From Blastocatellia bacterium (GTDB taxonomy: Bacteria; Acidobacteriota; Blastocatellia; Chloracidobacteriales; JADJPF01), in NCBI GenBank assembly GCA_023265235.1, contig JAHFUF010000066.1, positions 1 to 12,544 of the forward strand: 12,544 nucleotides of DNA, given 5' to 3'. Under the pieces are notes generated by a model. The model ran no database searches. It was not told the DNA's origin and was given only the letters and a program-made list of their open reading frames with translations. The position numbers were made by a program, and so were the translations under genes. Position 1 is the first letter of the stretch; every line of letters starts with the position of its first letter. Of this stretch, positions 6,169-11,751 are shown piece after piece.

Positions 6169-7011
6169 TTATTCATTAATTTTTGTTCTATTACTTAAGC
6201 TTAAGCTATCTAACGCCATTCTAAGCCAATGCCCTAGTATTGACCCTACTGCACCTAATCCACAAATAATTAATGTATAATTCCACGATTTACTAGGTGC
6301 TGCCACTAGAGCAAAGTTTTGCAACAGATTAGGAAGCGATAAGACTATAAACCCGCAACTTGCCACATAGAAAGGCACTGCAGCAGAATACCAAAGCGTG
6401 CTTCTAGATTTAAATATATAAGAAGCTAAAAAAGCACCAATAACAAAACATAGGATTGTGATTTTTCCACTCCAACCTATTAAGTTAGCAAATAGTAGTC
6501 TTAAAATTGCGGCAATTAGGATAGTTGTTATAGCACAAGGCAAAAGTCGAGTAAGCAAAAGCCTTGAATTAACTTCTTTGGGTTTAGGCTTTACAGATAA
6601 ATTACGAAAAACTATTTGTGTGTCAGCTAACCATGCTGCTGAATAAGTAAGCAAAGTTGCTAGTAAAACTATTGTTGCTTCTATAGCAGACGTGATCCAA
6701 GCTTCTTCTAGGTTGCCATAGGATGAGGCTATTGGACTAATAGTTTTGTTATCAGTAAAAATTGCTGAGACTCCTAAGCTTGTTAAAGTTAGTGCGAAGG
6801 CCATTCCAGGTAGCCCTGGAGTATGTTTCCAAGAAGTTAGCGAAGTAATTGCTCCAACTAGGAAACCTAGTAGAGCCATAAAAAAGATTTTATTTAGCCA
6901 AAGATCGCTTTCTAAGACAGAAATAAATGGAAAATGAGCCAAGCCAAACATATAGCCTAACCCATATCCAGCCCCCGTTCCTACAGCAAGTGCAATAACT
7001 TGTCTAGTCAT
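6169..7011 (-). CDS. Uncharacterised polytopic membrane protein (about 8 TM segments)
   Basis: 280 residues. Hydrophobic stretches that could span the inner membrane lie near 4-24, 42-60, 67-85, 108-129, 154-178, 184-201, 206-228 and 245-265. Between TM4 and TM5 is a basic, proline-rich loop (KPKPKEVNSR, 141-150), likely cytosolic. Small-residue motifs GTGAGYGLGY and GLGAVGSILG suggest tight helix packing, but I see no transporter, enzyme or receptor signature. AAGGAAAG sits 9 nt upstream of the ATG. It precedes the HAD gene by only 3 nt and lies downstream of thiL across the palindrome at 7070-7147. Function unknown; an association with the HAD protein is inferred from spacing only. Confidence 0.75.
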   Translation of the reverse strand: MTRQVIALAVGTGAGYGLGYMFGLAHFPFISVLESDLWLNKIFFMALLGFLVGAITSLTSWKHTPGLPGMAFALTLTSLGVSAIFTDNKTISPIASSYGNLEEAWITSAIEATIVLLATLLTYSAAWLADTQIVFRNLSVKPKPKEVNSRLLLTRLLPCAITTILIAAILRLLFANLIGWSGKITILCFVIGAFLASYIFKSRSTLWYSAAVPFYVASCGFIVLSLPNLLQNFALVAAPSKSWNYTLIICGLGAVGSILGHWLRMALDSLSLSNRTKINE

Positions 7012-7069
7012 TAAGAAAAACTTTCCTTACAAAAGTGTTAATTTAATATGTACTATCAGAAATAATGAA

Positions 7070-7147
7070 ATGTAGGGGCGAACCTATGTGTTCGCCCTTC
7101 TTTATCTGATGTTTAAGAAGGGCGAACACATAGGTTCGCCCCTACAT
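7070..7147. repeat. Perfect 33-bp-arm palindrome with 12-nt loop (REP/MITE-like hairpin)
   Basis: 7070-7102 and 7115-7147 are exact reverse complements (33 of 33), around the loop tatctgatgttt. Each arm also contains its own shorter inverted repeat, GGCGAAC...GTTCGCC, around CTATGT. The outer TGTAGGGGCGAACC motif recalls the widespread TGTAGGGGCG-type intergenic hairpin repeats of several phyla. It lies 17 bp beyond the thiL stop and 59 bp upstream of the membrane protein start, so it could end thiL transcription or stabilise the mRNA. It is markedly G+C-richer than its surroundings. Confidence 0.92.
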
Positions 7148-7163
7148 CTGGCTGCAAAATGGT

Positions 7164-8135
7164 TCAAGCGAAATGGTCATAGCCTTTAGCTAATAGAGGA
7201 GTTTTTCTTTCTCCTTCAATTAACCATCTATCTAAATTGCTAGTAATAGTGCCAATTTTAGTAACAGGTAAATCAGGAAATAGTTTAGATACTTCCCTTA
7301 GTTTAGCACTATGTTTTGATGCAACAGTAAATAATAATTCGTAATCCTCGCCGCCATTAAGAGCTTGATTAAGCGAGGCACTAGGGAAGATAGGTAGAAG
7401 AGTAAGGTCAATTGTTGCCCCAACATTACTTTCTTGGCAAATATGCCCTAAATCTGAAGAAAGCCCATCAGAGATATCAATCATTGATGTAGCAATATTT
7501 TCTAGCCCTAAAGCCTTACCAAAATTTAATCTTGGTTGTGGTTTGAGATGAGCAAATAAGGCAAGTTTTTCTAAATTAGTTAAACTCTTATCAGTGATAC
7601 GCTTACCTTGTTGGAGTAACTCTAGCCCTAAGGCTGAGCCTCCTATTTGACCTGTTAAGTAAATTTCATCACCAGCTTTTGCTCCACTCCGCCTAATAGC
7701 TTTTCCTGATGGGCATTCACCTAAAATCGTGATATTAAGAAAAAGTTTATTAGTCGATGCTGATGTATCGCCTCCAATAAGTGTAACTTCGGTAGTCTCA
7801 GCAAGTGTTAACATGCCACTTAAAAGCTCTGTTAAAAAGCGATCTGGCAAGTTTTTAGGACATGCAATACTAAGTAAAAAATATCGTGCTTGACCACCCA
7901 TTGCTGCAATATCACTTAAGTTTACAGCCAAGGTTTTATAGCCTAATAGATCAGGAGAGGTAAAATCTAACTTAAAATGAATATCTTCAGCTAGTAGGTC
8001 AGTACTAATTAAGGTTTCTTGGTTTACTGAAGGTGAGAAAATCGCAGCATCGTCTCCAATGCCTGCGATTAGATTAGTAGTGTGGTTAATTTTTTGGCTA
8101 CGGAGCCAGTTAATAAACTCAAACTCTTTTTTCAC
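7164..8135 (-). CDS. thiL: Thiamine-monophosphate kinase
   Basis: 323 residues. ThiL phosphorylates thiamine monophosphate with ATP to thiamine pyrophosphate, the last cytosolic step of the cofactor's synthesis. The PurM/SelD-like fold is shown by the ordered motifs GIGDDAA (25-31), STD (44-46), NLSDIAAMGG (72-81), GGDT (121-124), ISDGLSSDLGHI (221-232) and GGEDYELLFT (261-270), and it ends in the typical AKGYDHF. Length is normal. The start codon is GTG at 8133-8135, inside the end of the upstream aminotransferase gene (17-bp overlap in another frame), with only a weak purine run before it, so translation is probably coupled. No other thiamine gene is in the window. A palindrome follows the stop. 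Confidence 0.96.
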   Translation of the reverse strand: MKKEFEFINWLRSQKINHTTNLIAGIGDDAAIFSPSVNQETLISTDLLAEDIHFKLDFTSPDLLGYKTLAVNLSDIAAMGGQARYFLLSIACPKNLPDRFLTELLSGMLTLAETTEVTLIGGDTSASTNKLFLNITILGECPSGKAIRRSGAKAGDEIYLTGQIGGSALGLELLQQGKRITDKSLTNLEKLALFAHLKPQPRLNFGKALGLENIATSMIDISDGLSSDLGHICQESNVGATIDLTLLPIFPSASLNQALNGGEDYELLFTVASKHSAKLREVSKLFPDLPVTKIGTITSNLDRWLIEGERKTPLLAKGYDHFA

Positions 8136-9297
8136 AAAAGCTTTTTAGTGCTGCTAGTCCAGCAGAAATAGTTTCTACTGGGATGGAGTAGGAAAACCTT
8201 AAGTAACCTTCTCCTTCTGGGCCAAACACACTACCTGGGATAGTGGCAATTTTAGCTTCTGCTAGTAACATTGCTGCAACTTCTCTGCTGGTTTTACCAA
8301 ACTTTTTAATACTAGGGAAAGCATAAAAAGCCCCACTAGGCATTGCACAATCAAACCCTAATTCATTTAATCCATTTACTAGGAGGTTTCGTCGCTGCCG
8401 GTATTCAGCTAAATTTTCTTCTACAAAACCTGTTACTTGGGTGATTGCTGCTAACCCTGCCCATTGAGTAGGGGTACTTACTCCATTGGTAGAGTAAAGG
8501 ATTGATTGTTTAATTGCAGTAATAAAAGGTTCTGGTGCAGAAACATAACCTAGTCGCCAACCTGTCATAGCATAGGATTTAGAGAAGGTAAAACAAGATA
8601 TTGTGCGCTTGTACATATCAGGGAGCGAAGCAATAGAGATATGTGGGTGGTCATAACACAAATCTTCATAAGCTTCATCAGAAATGACCAATAAATTATG
8701 TGTTTTAACAAAATCAGCAATTTCTAACATCTCTTCCTGATTAAAAACAATGCCTGTAGGGTTTTGCGGGGAAGACAAACAAAGTAAACGAGTTTTTTGG
8801 GTTAAATGAGATTTAAGGGTTTTTGTAAGTCCTTCTGCTCGTGCTTTTAATGTGTTGACTAGGACTGTTTTGCCTCCTGTCATAGAGATCAAATCTTTGG
8901 TTGGTGTCCAATAAGGAGAGAAAAGTAACACTTCTTCATTTGGGTTAAGCACAGCTTGAAAAGCAGCAAACAGCCCGTGCATTCCCCCTGCAACAACAAT
9001 TAAATGATTAACTTCTGCGGGAATATTATTTTTTTTGTTTAGTTTATTTGCTAAAGCTGAAAGTAGTTCTGGAATACCGCTAGAGGCGGCATAACGAGTC
9101 TTATTTTCTACTAAAGCTTGTAAACAGGCATCTTTTATAATTTGTGGGGTGTTAGGGAAAGGTTCACCGCCCTCAAATTGAAAAATTTGGTGGCCGTCTT
9201 TTTTCATAGCAAGTATTTTATTACGAATAACTACTATTTCAGAAAACCCAACATCACTAAATCGGTCAGCAACACAAAAGGAAGGAACAGCAGACAC
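8119..9297 (-). CDS. PLP-dependent class I/II aminotransferase (AspC-like fold type I)
   Basis: 392 residues, full length for the family. Landmarks: substrate N-terminal segment FEGGEPFPNTP (41-51), YAASSGIPELLSALA (69-83), SSPQNPTGIVF (175-185, N179), ISDEAYEDL (205-213, D207 for the pyridine nitrogen), SFSK-type lysine motif FTFSKSYAMTGWRLGY with PLP lysine K240 and R248, and YLRFSYS (365-371) whose R367 matches the substrate carboxylate-binding arginine. It transfers amino groups between an amino acid and a 2-oxo acid in the cytosol; donor and acceptor cannot be fixed (aspartate or aromatic type are options). The GTG start at 9297 is supported by a perfect AGGAGG 5 nt upstream. Its 3' end overlaps thiL. 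RidA further down the window could quench reactive products of such PLP enzymes, but this is only a general family link. Confidence 0.93.
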   Translation of the reverse strand: MSAVPSFCVADRFSDVGFSEIVVIRNKILAMKKDGHQIFQFEGGEPFPNTPQIIKDACLQALVENKTRYAASSGIPELLSALANKLNKKNNIPAEVNHLIVVAGGMHGLFAAFQAVLNPNEEVLLFSPYWTPTKDLISMTGGKTVLVNTLKARAEGLTKTLKSHLTQKTRLLCLSSPQNPTGIVFNQEEMLEIADFVKTHNLLVISDEAYEDLCYDHPHISIASLPDMYKRTISCFTFSKSYAMTGWRLGYVSAPEPFITAIKQSILYSTNGVSTPTQWAGLAAITQVTGFVEENLAEYRQRRNLLVNGLNELGFDCAMPSGAFYAFPSIKKFGKTSREVAAMLLAEAKIATIPGSVFGPEGEGYLRFSYSIPVETISAGLAALKSFCEKRV

Positions 9298-9323
9298 TAT
9301 AGCCTCCTAAGATTTTCAGTCAT
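9297..9323 (-). CDS. Candidate 8-residue leader peptide overlapping the aminotransferase start
   Basis: On the reverse strand ATG at 9323 opens MTENLRRL and a TAG stop whose last G is the first base of the aminotransferase GTG (TAGTG). The two Arg codons AGG AGG are the very Shine-Dalgarno of the aminotransferase gene. If translated, initiation of the aminotransferase would depend on ribosomes ending there. No strong ribosome-binding site for the leader itself was seen, so chance is quite possible. Confidence 0.25.
   Translation of the reverse strand: MTENLRRL
9303..9308 (-). promoter_or_regulatory. Shine-Dalgarno AGGAGG for the aminotransferase
   Basis: Reverse-strand AGGAGG lies 5 nt before GTG 9297-9295, the ideal spacing. 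It decides the GTG start over the downstream in-frame ATG at codon 31. Confidence 0.8.
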
Positions 9324-9331
9324 TATTATTA

Positions 9332-9353
9332 ATAAGGACTTATAAGGACTTAT
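9332..9353. repeat. Tandem 10-bp repeat, 2.2 copies of ataaggactt
   Basis: ataaggactt occurs at 9332-9341 and again at 9342-9351, followed by at. A 10-bp period places both copies on the same face of the helix. It lies between the divergent aminotransferase and rplS genes, about 35 bp upstream of the former, and could be a regulator site. No partner copy was found nearby. Confidence 0.4.
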
Positions 9354-9594
9354 CGCAAAATGTGAGAAGAAAGCATTATAGGAAAAGATAGTTTTGCTGT
9401 AAATTGCCTATGACGTTTTCTTGGTTTTGTGCTTTAACTAGGGCGAAAAAGTATTGCCTAGTAGCTTAAAAAAAATTTCTTCTACTAAAACAAGTTGATT
9501 TTCTTCAGAAACCCAGGCAAAATCAGGGTTTTCCTTGTGCAGTCTAGCAAAAACCTAATTTTATTTTCATTCAAGGTTTAATTTTAATTGATTT
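9354..9594. other. Divergent intergenic region between the aminotransferase and rplS
   Basis: About 240 bp with no coding frame. Promoters for both directions should lie here, but I see no convincing -35/-10 pair; TTGTGC at 9535-9540 with an AT-rich stretch 15-18 nt on is the best weak candidate for rplS. Short imperfect stems (aaaccc/gggttt near 9510-9530; aaacct/aggttt near 9551-9579) could form in an rplS leader transcript but are too short to name. Confidence 0.35.
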
Positions 9595-9595
9595 T

Positions 9596-9602
9596 AAGGA
9601 GG
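9596..9602 (+). promoter_or_regulatory. Strong Shine-Dalgarno AAGGAGG ahead of rplS, oddly placed
   Basis: A full AAGGAGG sits only 2 nt before an in-frame GTG (9605) and 47 nt before the ATG (9650) that matches the usual L19 start. It fits neither well. It may serve the GTG (a 15-residue extension) or ribosome loading on a leader. Confidence 0.5.
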
Positions 9603-9649
9603 CAGTGCTATTAACCCAATCACGGTTTTGGGCGGTACTGATAATAAAA

Positions 9650-10051
9650 ATGAGCATAATTATAGATGATTTAGAAAAGAAAAGCTTACGCACAATCCCA
9701 ACTTTTGGTATTGGAGATACTATAAAAGTTCACGTAAGAATTAAGGAAGGCGATAAAGAACGCCTACAAATATTTGAAGGTATTGTAATTGCTCGTAAGC
9801 ATGGTGGGATCCGTGAGACCATTACTGTACGTAAAACAAGTTTTGGAATTGGAGTAGAAAGAATTTTTCCATTACATGCAACAATTGTTGATCATATTGA
9901 TCTAATAAAACGAGGCCGAATTCGTCGTGCTAAACTCTATTATTTACGTGATTTAAGAGGTAAGGCTGCTCGTATTCGCGAACTTGATACTCGCGCAGAA
10001 AGAATGGCTGCTAAGGCTGCCAAGGCTGCTAAAGCTACTAGTAGTAAATAA
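9650..10051 (+). CDS. rplS: 50S ribosomal protein L19
   Basis: 133 residues from ATG 9650. L19 lies at the interface of the 30S and 50S subunits. The sequence carries the family blocks: [14 protein letters not shown] at the start (aligning with MSNIIKQLEQEQ of the E. coli protein), [53 protein letters not shown] and [20 protein letters not shown]. The C-terminal extension [18 protein letters not shown] is Ala/Lys-rich and longer than usual. An in-frame GTG at 9605 with a nearby strong Shine-Dalgarno would add [15 protein letters not shown], which is not part of normal L19; ATG is preferred by homology. rplS usually sits after rpsP-rimM-trmD; here it stands alone, with a clear terminator after it, so it seems to be a single-gene transcript. 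Confidence 0.96.
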   Translation: MSIIIDDLEKKSLRTIPTFGIGDTIKVHVRIKEGDKERLQIFEGIVIARKHGGIRETITVRKTSFGIGVERIFPLHATIVDHIDLIKRGRIRRAKLYYLRDLRGKAARIRELDTRAERMAAKAAKAAKATSSK

Positions 10052-10074
10052 ACACCAAAATATTAATAAAGCTT

Positions 10075-10138
10075 AAAAAACTGGACACAAAAGTAGATTT
10101 GTTTTTCTTAACAAAACGGCTTTTGTGTCTAGTTTTTT
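10075..10138. terminator. Bidirectional Rho-independent terminator between rplS and the convergent small gene
   Basis: aaaaaactggacacaaaag (10075-10093) pairs with cttttgtgtctagtttttt (10120-10138), 18 of 19 positions with one G-U, around a 26-nt loop. The T-run ends the stem on the plus strand and, read from the other side, the A-run supplies a U-run for the minus transcript. The minus-strand gene's stop codon (10129-10131) lies within the stem. Confidence 0.85.
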
Positions 10139-10572
10139 ATTATTTCCCAACTAGCATCTTTAAGTAAAAACCTTTTGCTTGTTTTTGTTAAGTCACTTTC
10201 TTTGCTTAGAGCAATACCAGATTTTGGCTGTTCGCCTTCTTTAGGCACAAATACTGGAAGATCATTGCGTTCAATCACTATGCCAGTTACATGTAAAAGT
10301 TTTCCTTGACGACCACCTAAATAAAACCCGACAGGCCAAGCATCTAGGCCATCAATCCATATTTCAGTACCTTGTCCAAGAAGAAGCGCGCCTAGTTTAG
10401 CATCTACAGCAGTACCTTTAACAGTGATTTTTTTATTAAGATATAAAGACCAGTCCAAAGGCCAGGAGATCAACTGATTTGATTTGCTAGGGTTAAGGTT
10501 AATTTTTTTGTCAGAACAATTACCAGATGTCATAATTAAAATAGTAAGCATCGTTAAAAAGAAAATTTTCAT
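10129..10572 (-). CDS. Small exported protein of unknown function
   Basis: 147 residues from ATG 10572, which has GAGGGG 4 nt upstream; an in-frame TTG four codons earlier is less likely. The N-terminus MKIFFLTMLTILIMTSGNCS is a signal peptide. The Cys in SGNC could be a lipobox, but Asn at -1 is not the usual Gly/Ala, so lipidation is doubtful. The mature part has a compact conserved-looking core: KKITVKGTAVDAKLGALLLG, IWIDGLDAWPVGFY, GKLLHVTGIVIERNDLPVFV and a closing FLLKDASWEI. This pattern suggests a small OB-like beta-barrel and resembles hypothetical proteins I recall from other phyla, with no known role. Its 3' end runs into the rplS terminator. Nothing nearby hints at function. Confidence 0.75.
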   Translation of the reverse strand: MKIFFLTMLTILIMTSGNCSDKKINLNPSKSNQLISWPLDWSLYLNKKITVKGTAVDAKLGALLLGQGTEIWIDGLDAWPVGFYLGGRQGKLLHVTGIVIERNDLPVFVPKEGEQPKSGIALSKESDLTKTSKRFLLKDASWEIIKN

Positions 10573-10724
10573 CACACCCCTCAAAAGCTATCTTTAATAT
10601 TTACATAATTAACAGTTACTAAAAAATAGATATCTGTTAAAATTCTTCTAATAATTAAAAAAATATTTACTATTTTGCTAACAAATTGTAAAAGATACTT
10701 GTCTTGCTAAGTGCAATATTATAA

Positions 10725-10741
10725 ATAATAGATATCATTTT
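10725..10741. repeat. 17-bp direct repeat, left copy
   Basis: ataatagatatcatttt is repeated exactly at 10818-10834; the two copies bracket the miniature element. This is much longer than the TA duplication expected for IS630-type insertion. Confidence 0.85.
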
Positions 10742-10818
10742 TGTAGTGGTCAAATAAATTGTGTTTATAAAAGAAGTGTTTTCAGTGATTTGCAAGACTA
10801 ATCTATTTGACCACTACA
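10742..10818. mobile_element. 77-bp miniature inverted-repeat element (MITE-2)
   Basis: tgtagtggtcaaata (10742-10756) and tatttgaccactaca (10804-10818) are exact reverse complements, 15 of 15. The TA dinucleotides at 10744-10745 and 10815-10816 would be the target duplication if this is IS630/Tc1-like, with TAGTGGTCAAA matching 10 of 11 bases of the left end of MITE-1 (1812). The interior has no gene. It separates the transglycosylase start codon from its upstream DNA, so it could carry or displace a promoter. Confidence 0.65.
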
Positions 10819-10834
10819 TAATAGATATCATTTT
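10818..10834. repeat. 17-bp direct repeat, right copy
   Basis: Second exact copy of ataatagatatcatttt, ending 13 bp before the transglycosylase ATG. The first base overlaps the last base of MITE-2's inverted repeat. Confidence 0.85.
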
Positions 10835-10847
10835 CCTGAGATATTAC

Positions 10848-11510
10848 ATGAACCGTAATAAGTTTCTCGCTGCTATCTTTATAGCATTTATTTTTTTGGT
10901 GATAACAGTAAGCTATTTTGGCTATTACCATCATATTCATCAGTATGATGCAATGATTGTACGTATTGCAAGTAGGTATGATCTTGACCCAGTACTTGTA
11001 CGGTCAGTTGTTTATGAAGAGTCGTATTTTAAGAAAGATGCTCGCTCTAGTGCAGGAGCAATTGGACTAATGCAAGTTACTCCAATTATTGTTAAAGAGT
11101 GGACTAGGGTAACTAGTCAAGCAGACCTAAACAAAGCTTTTCCTAGCTCTATTGAAAAACGTAGTAAGAAAAAACGCTTAACAGAAGAAGAACTATTAGC
11201 TTATCCAGAAATAAACCTGCAACTAGGTTGTTGGTATTTAGACCAATTAATGAAGCGGTATAATGAACTAGAAGACCCTCTTCCTATAGTATTAGCGGGT
11301 TACAATGCTGGCCCTTCAAATGCGCAACGTTGGCAACAACTTATCAGTAATAAAAAAATCGCCAAGAATACTTATAGAGAACTCTACATTGGCCAAATAG
11401 ATTTTCCTGAAACTAAGCGATATGTTAACAACATTTTAACTCGATATAAAAATGATAATCTAAGTATTGATCAAACAGAACAAGTTACTTCTTTTTTTAA
11501 TCAAAATTAA
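10848..11510 (+). CDS. Membrane-anchored soluble-lytic-transglycosylase (SLT) domain protein
   Basis: 220 residues. An N-terminal anchor (FLAAIFIAFIFLVITVSYFG, 6-25) places the enzyme on the periplasmic side of the inner membrane. The SLT/GH23 domain spans about 36-205: catalytic glutamate E58 in VVYEESYF, then AGAIGLMQVTP (69-79), AGYNAGP (150-156) and ETKRYVNNILTRY (188-200). Such enzymes cut the MurNAc-GlcNAc bond of peptidoglycan with anhydro-ring formation. It is short compared with Slt70 and lacks the superhelical domain, closer to the C-terminal catalytic part alone. A longer in-frame reading from 10761 is rejected because its first 18 codons lie within MITE-2; ATG 10848 directly precedes the anchor. 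The ribosome-binding site is weak (CTGAGA). Confidence 0.9.
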   Translation: MNRNKFLAAIFIAFIFLVITVSYFGYYHHIHQYDAMIVRIASRYDLDPVLVRSVVYEESYFKKDARSSAGAIGLMQVTPIIVKEWTRVTSQADLNKAFPSSIEKRSKKKRLTEEELLAYPEINLQLGCWYLDQLMKRYNELEDPLPIVLAGYNAGPSNAQRWQQLISNKKIAKNTYRELYIGQIDFPETKRYVNNILTRYKNDNLSIDQTEQVTSFFNQN

Positions 11511-11751
11511 ACCTTACATCCTATATTCTTGTACTTTTGCACTCCTAATTTGGTACAACATAATCCCAGAAATGAACATCTAGGGTTTGTTTTCATCTTA
11601 AATACTTTTTATAACTCAAATAAATTCAAGTAATTGAGCTAGTTTATTCCTTGGCACACAAGTTGTGTTTCAACATATTAAAATTCTTATTACTTAACTA
11701 CCTTGACTCAATATTGTTATTGCAAAAATTTTGTATTACTAGGGAATCATT

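Larger units (their letters stand above)
10573..10847. other. Divergent intergenic region with a second miniature element
   Basis: AT-rich spacer between the small exported protein and the lytic transglycosylase. It holds an inverted repeat ttaacag (10609-10615) / ctgttaa (10634-10640), three copies of aatagatatc (10625, 10728 and 10821) and the miniature element 10742-10818. No firm promoter could be placed. Confidence 0.45.

Noticed and set aside
10609..10640. ttaacag/ctgttaa inverted repeat as a terminator or operator
   Set aside because: Only 7 bp, AT-rich and with an 18-nt spacer; likely by chance in this composition.
10761..10847. N-terminal extension of the transglycosylase from an upstream in-frame GTG
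   Set aside because: Its first 18 codons lie inside the miniature element's interior and right arm; the ATG at 10848 starts directly before the membrane anchor.
11700..11740. TTGACT at 11703-11708 as a -35 box for the permease gene
   Set aside because: No acceptable -10 hexamer at 16-18 nt spacing, so a promoter could not be supported.
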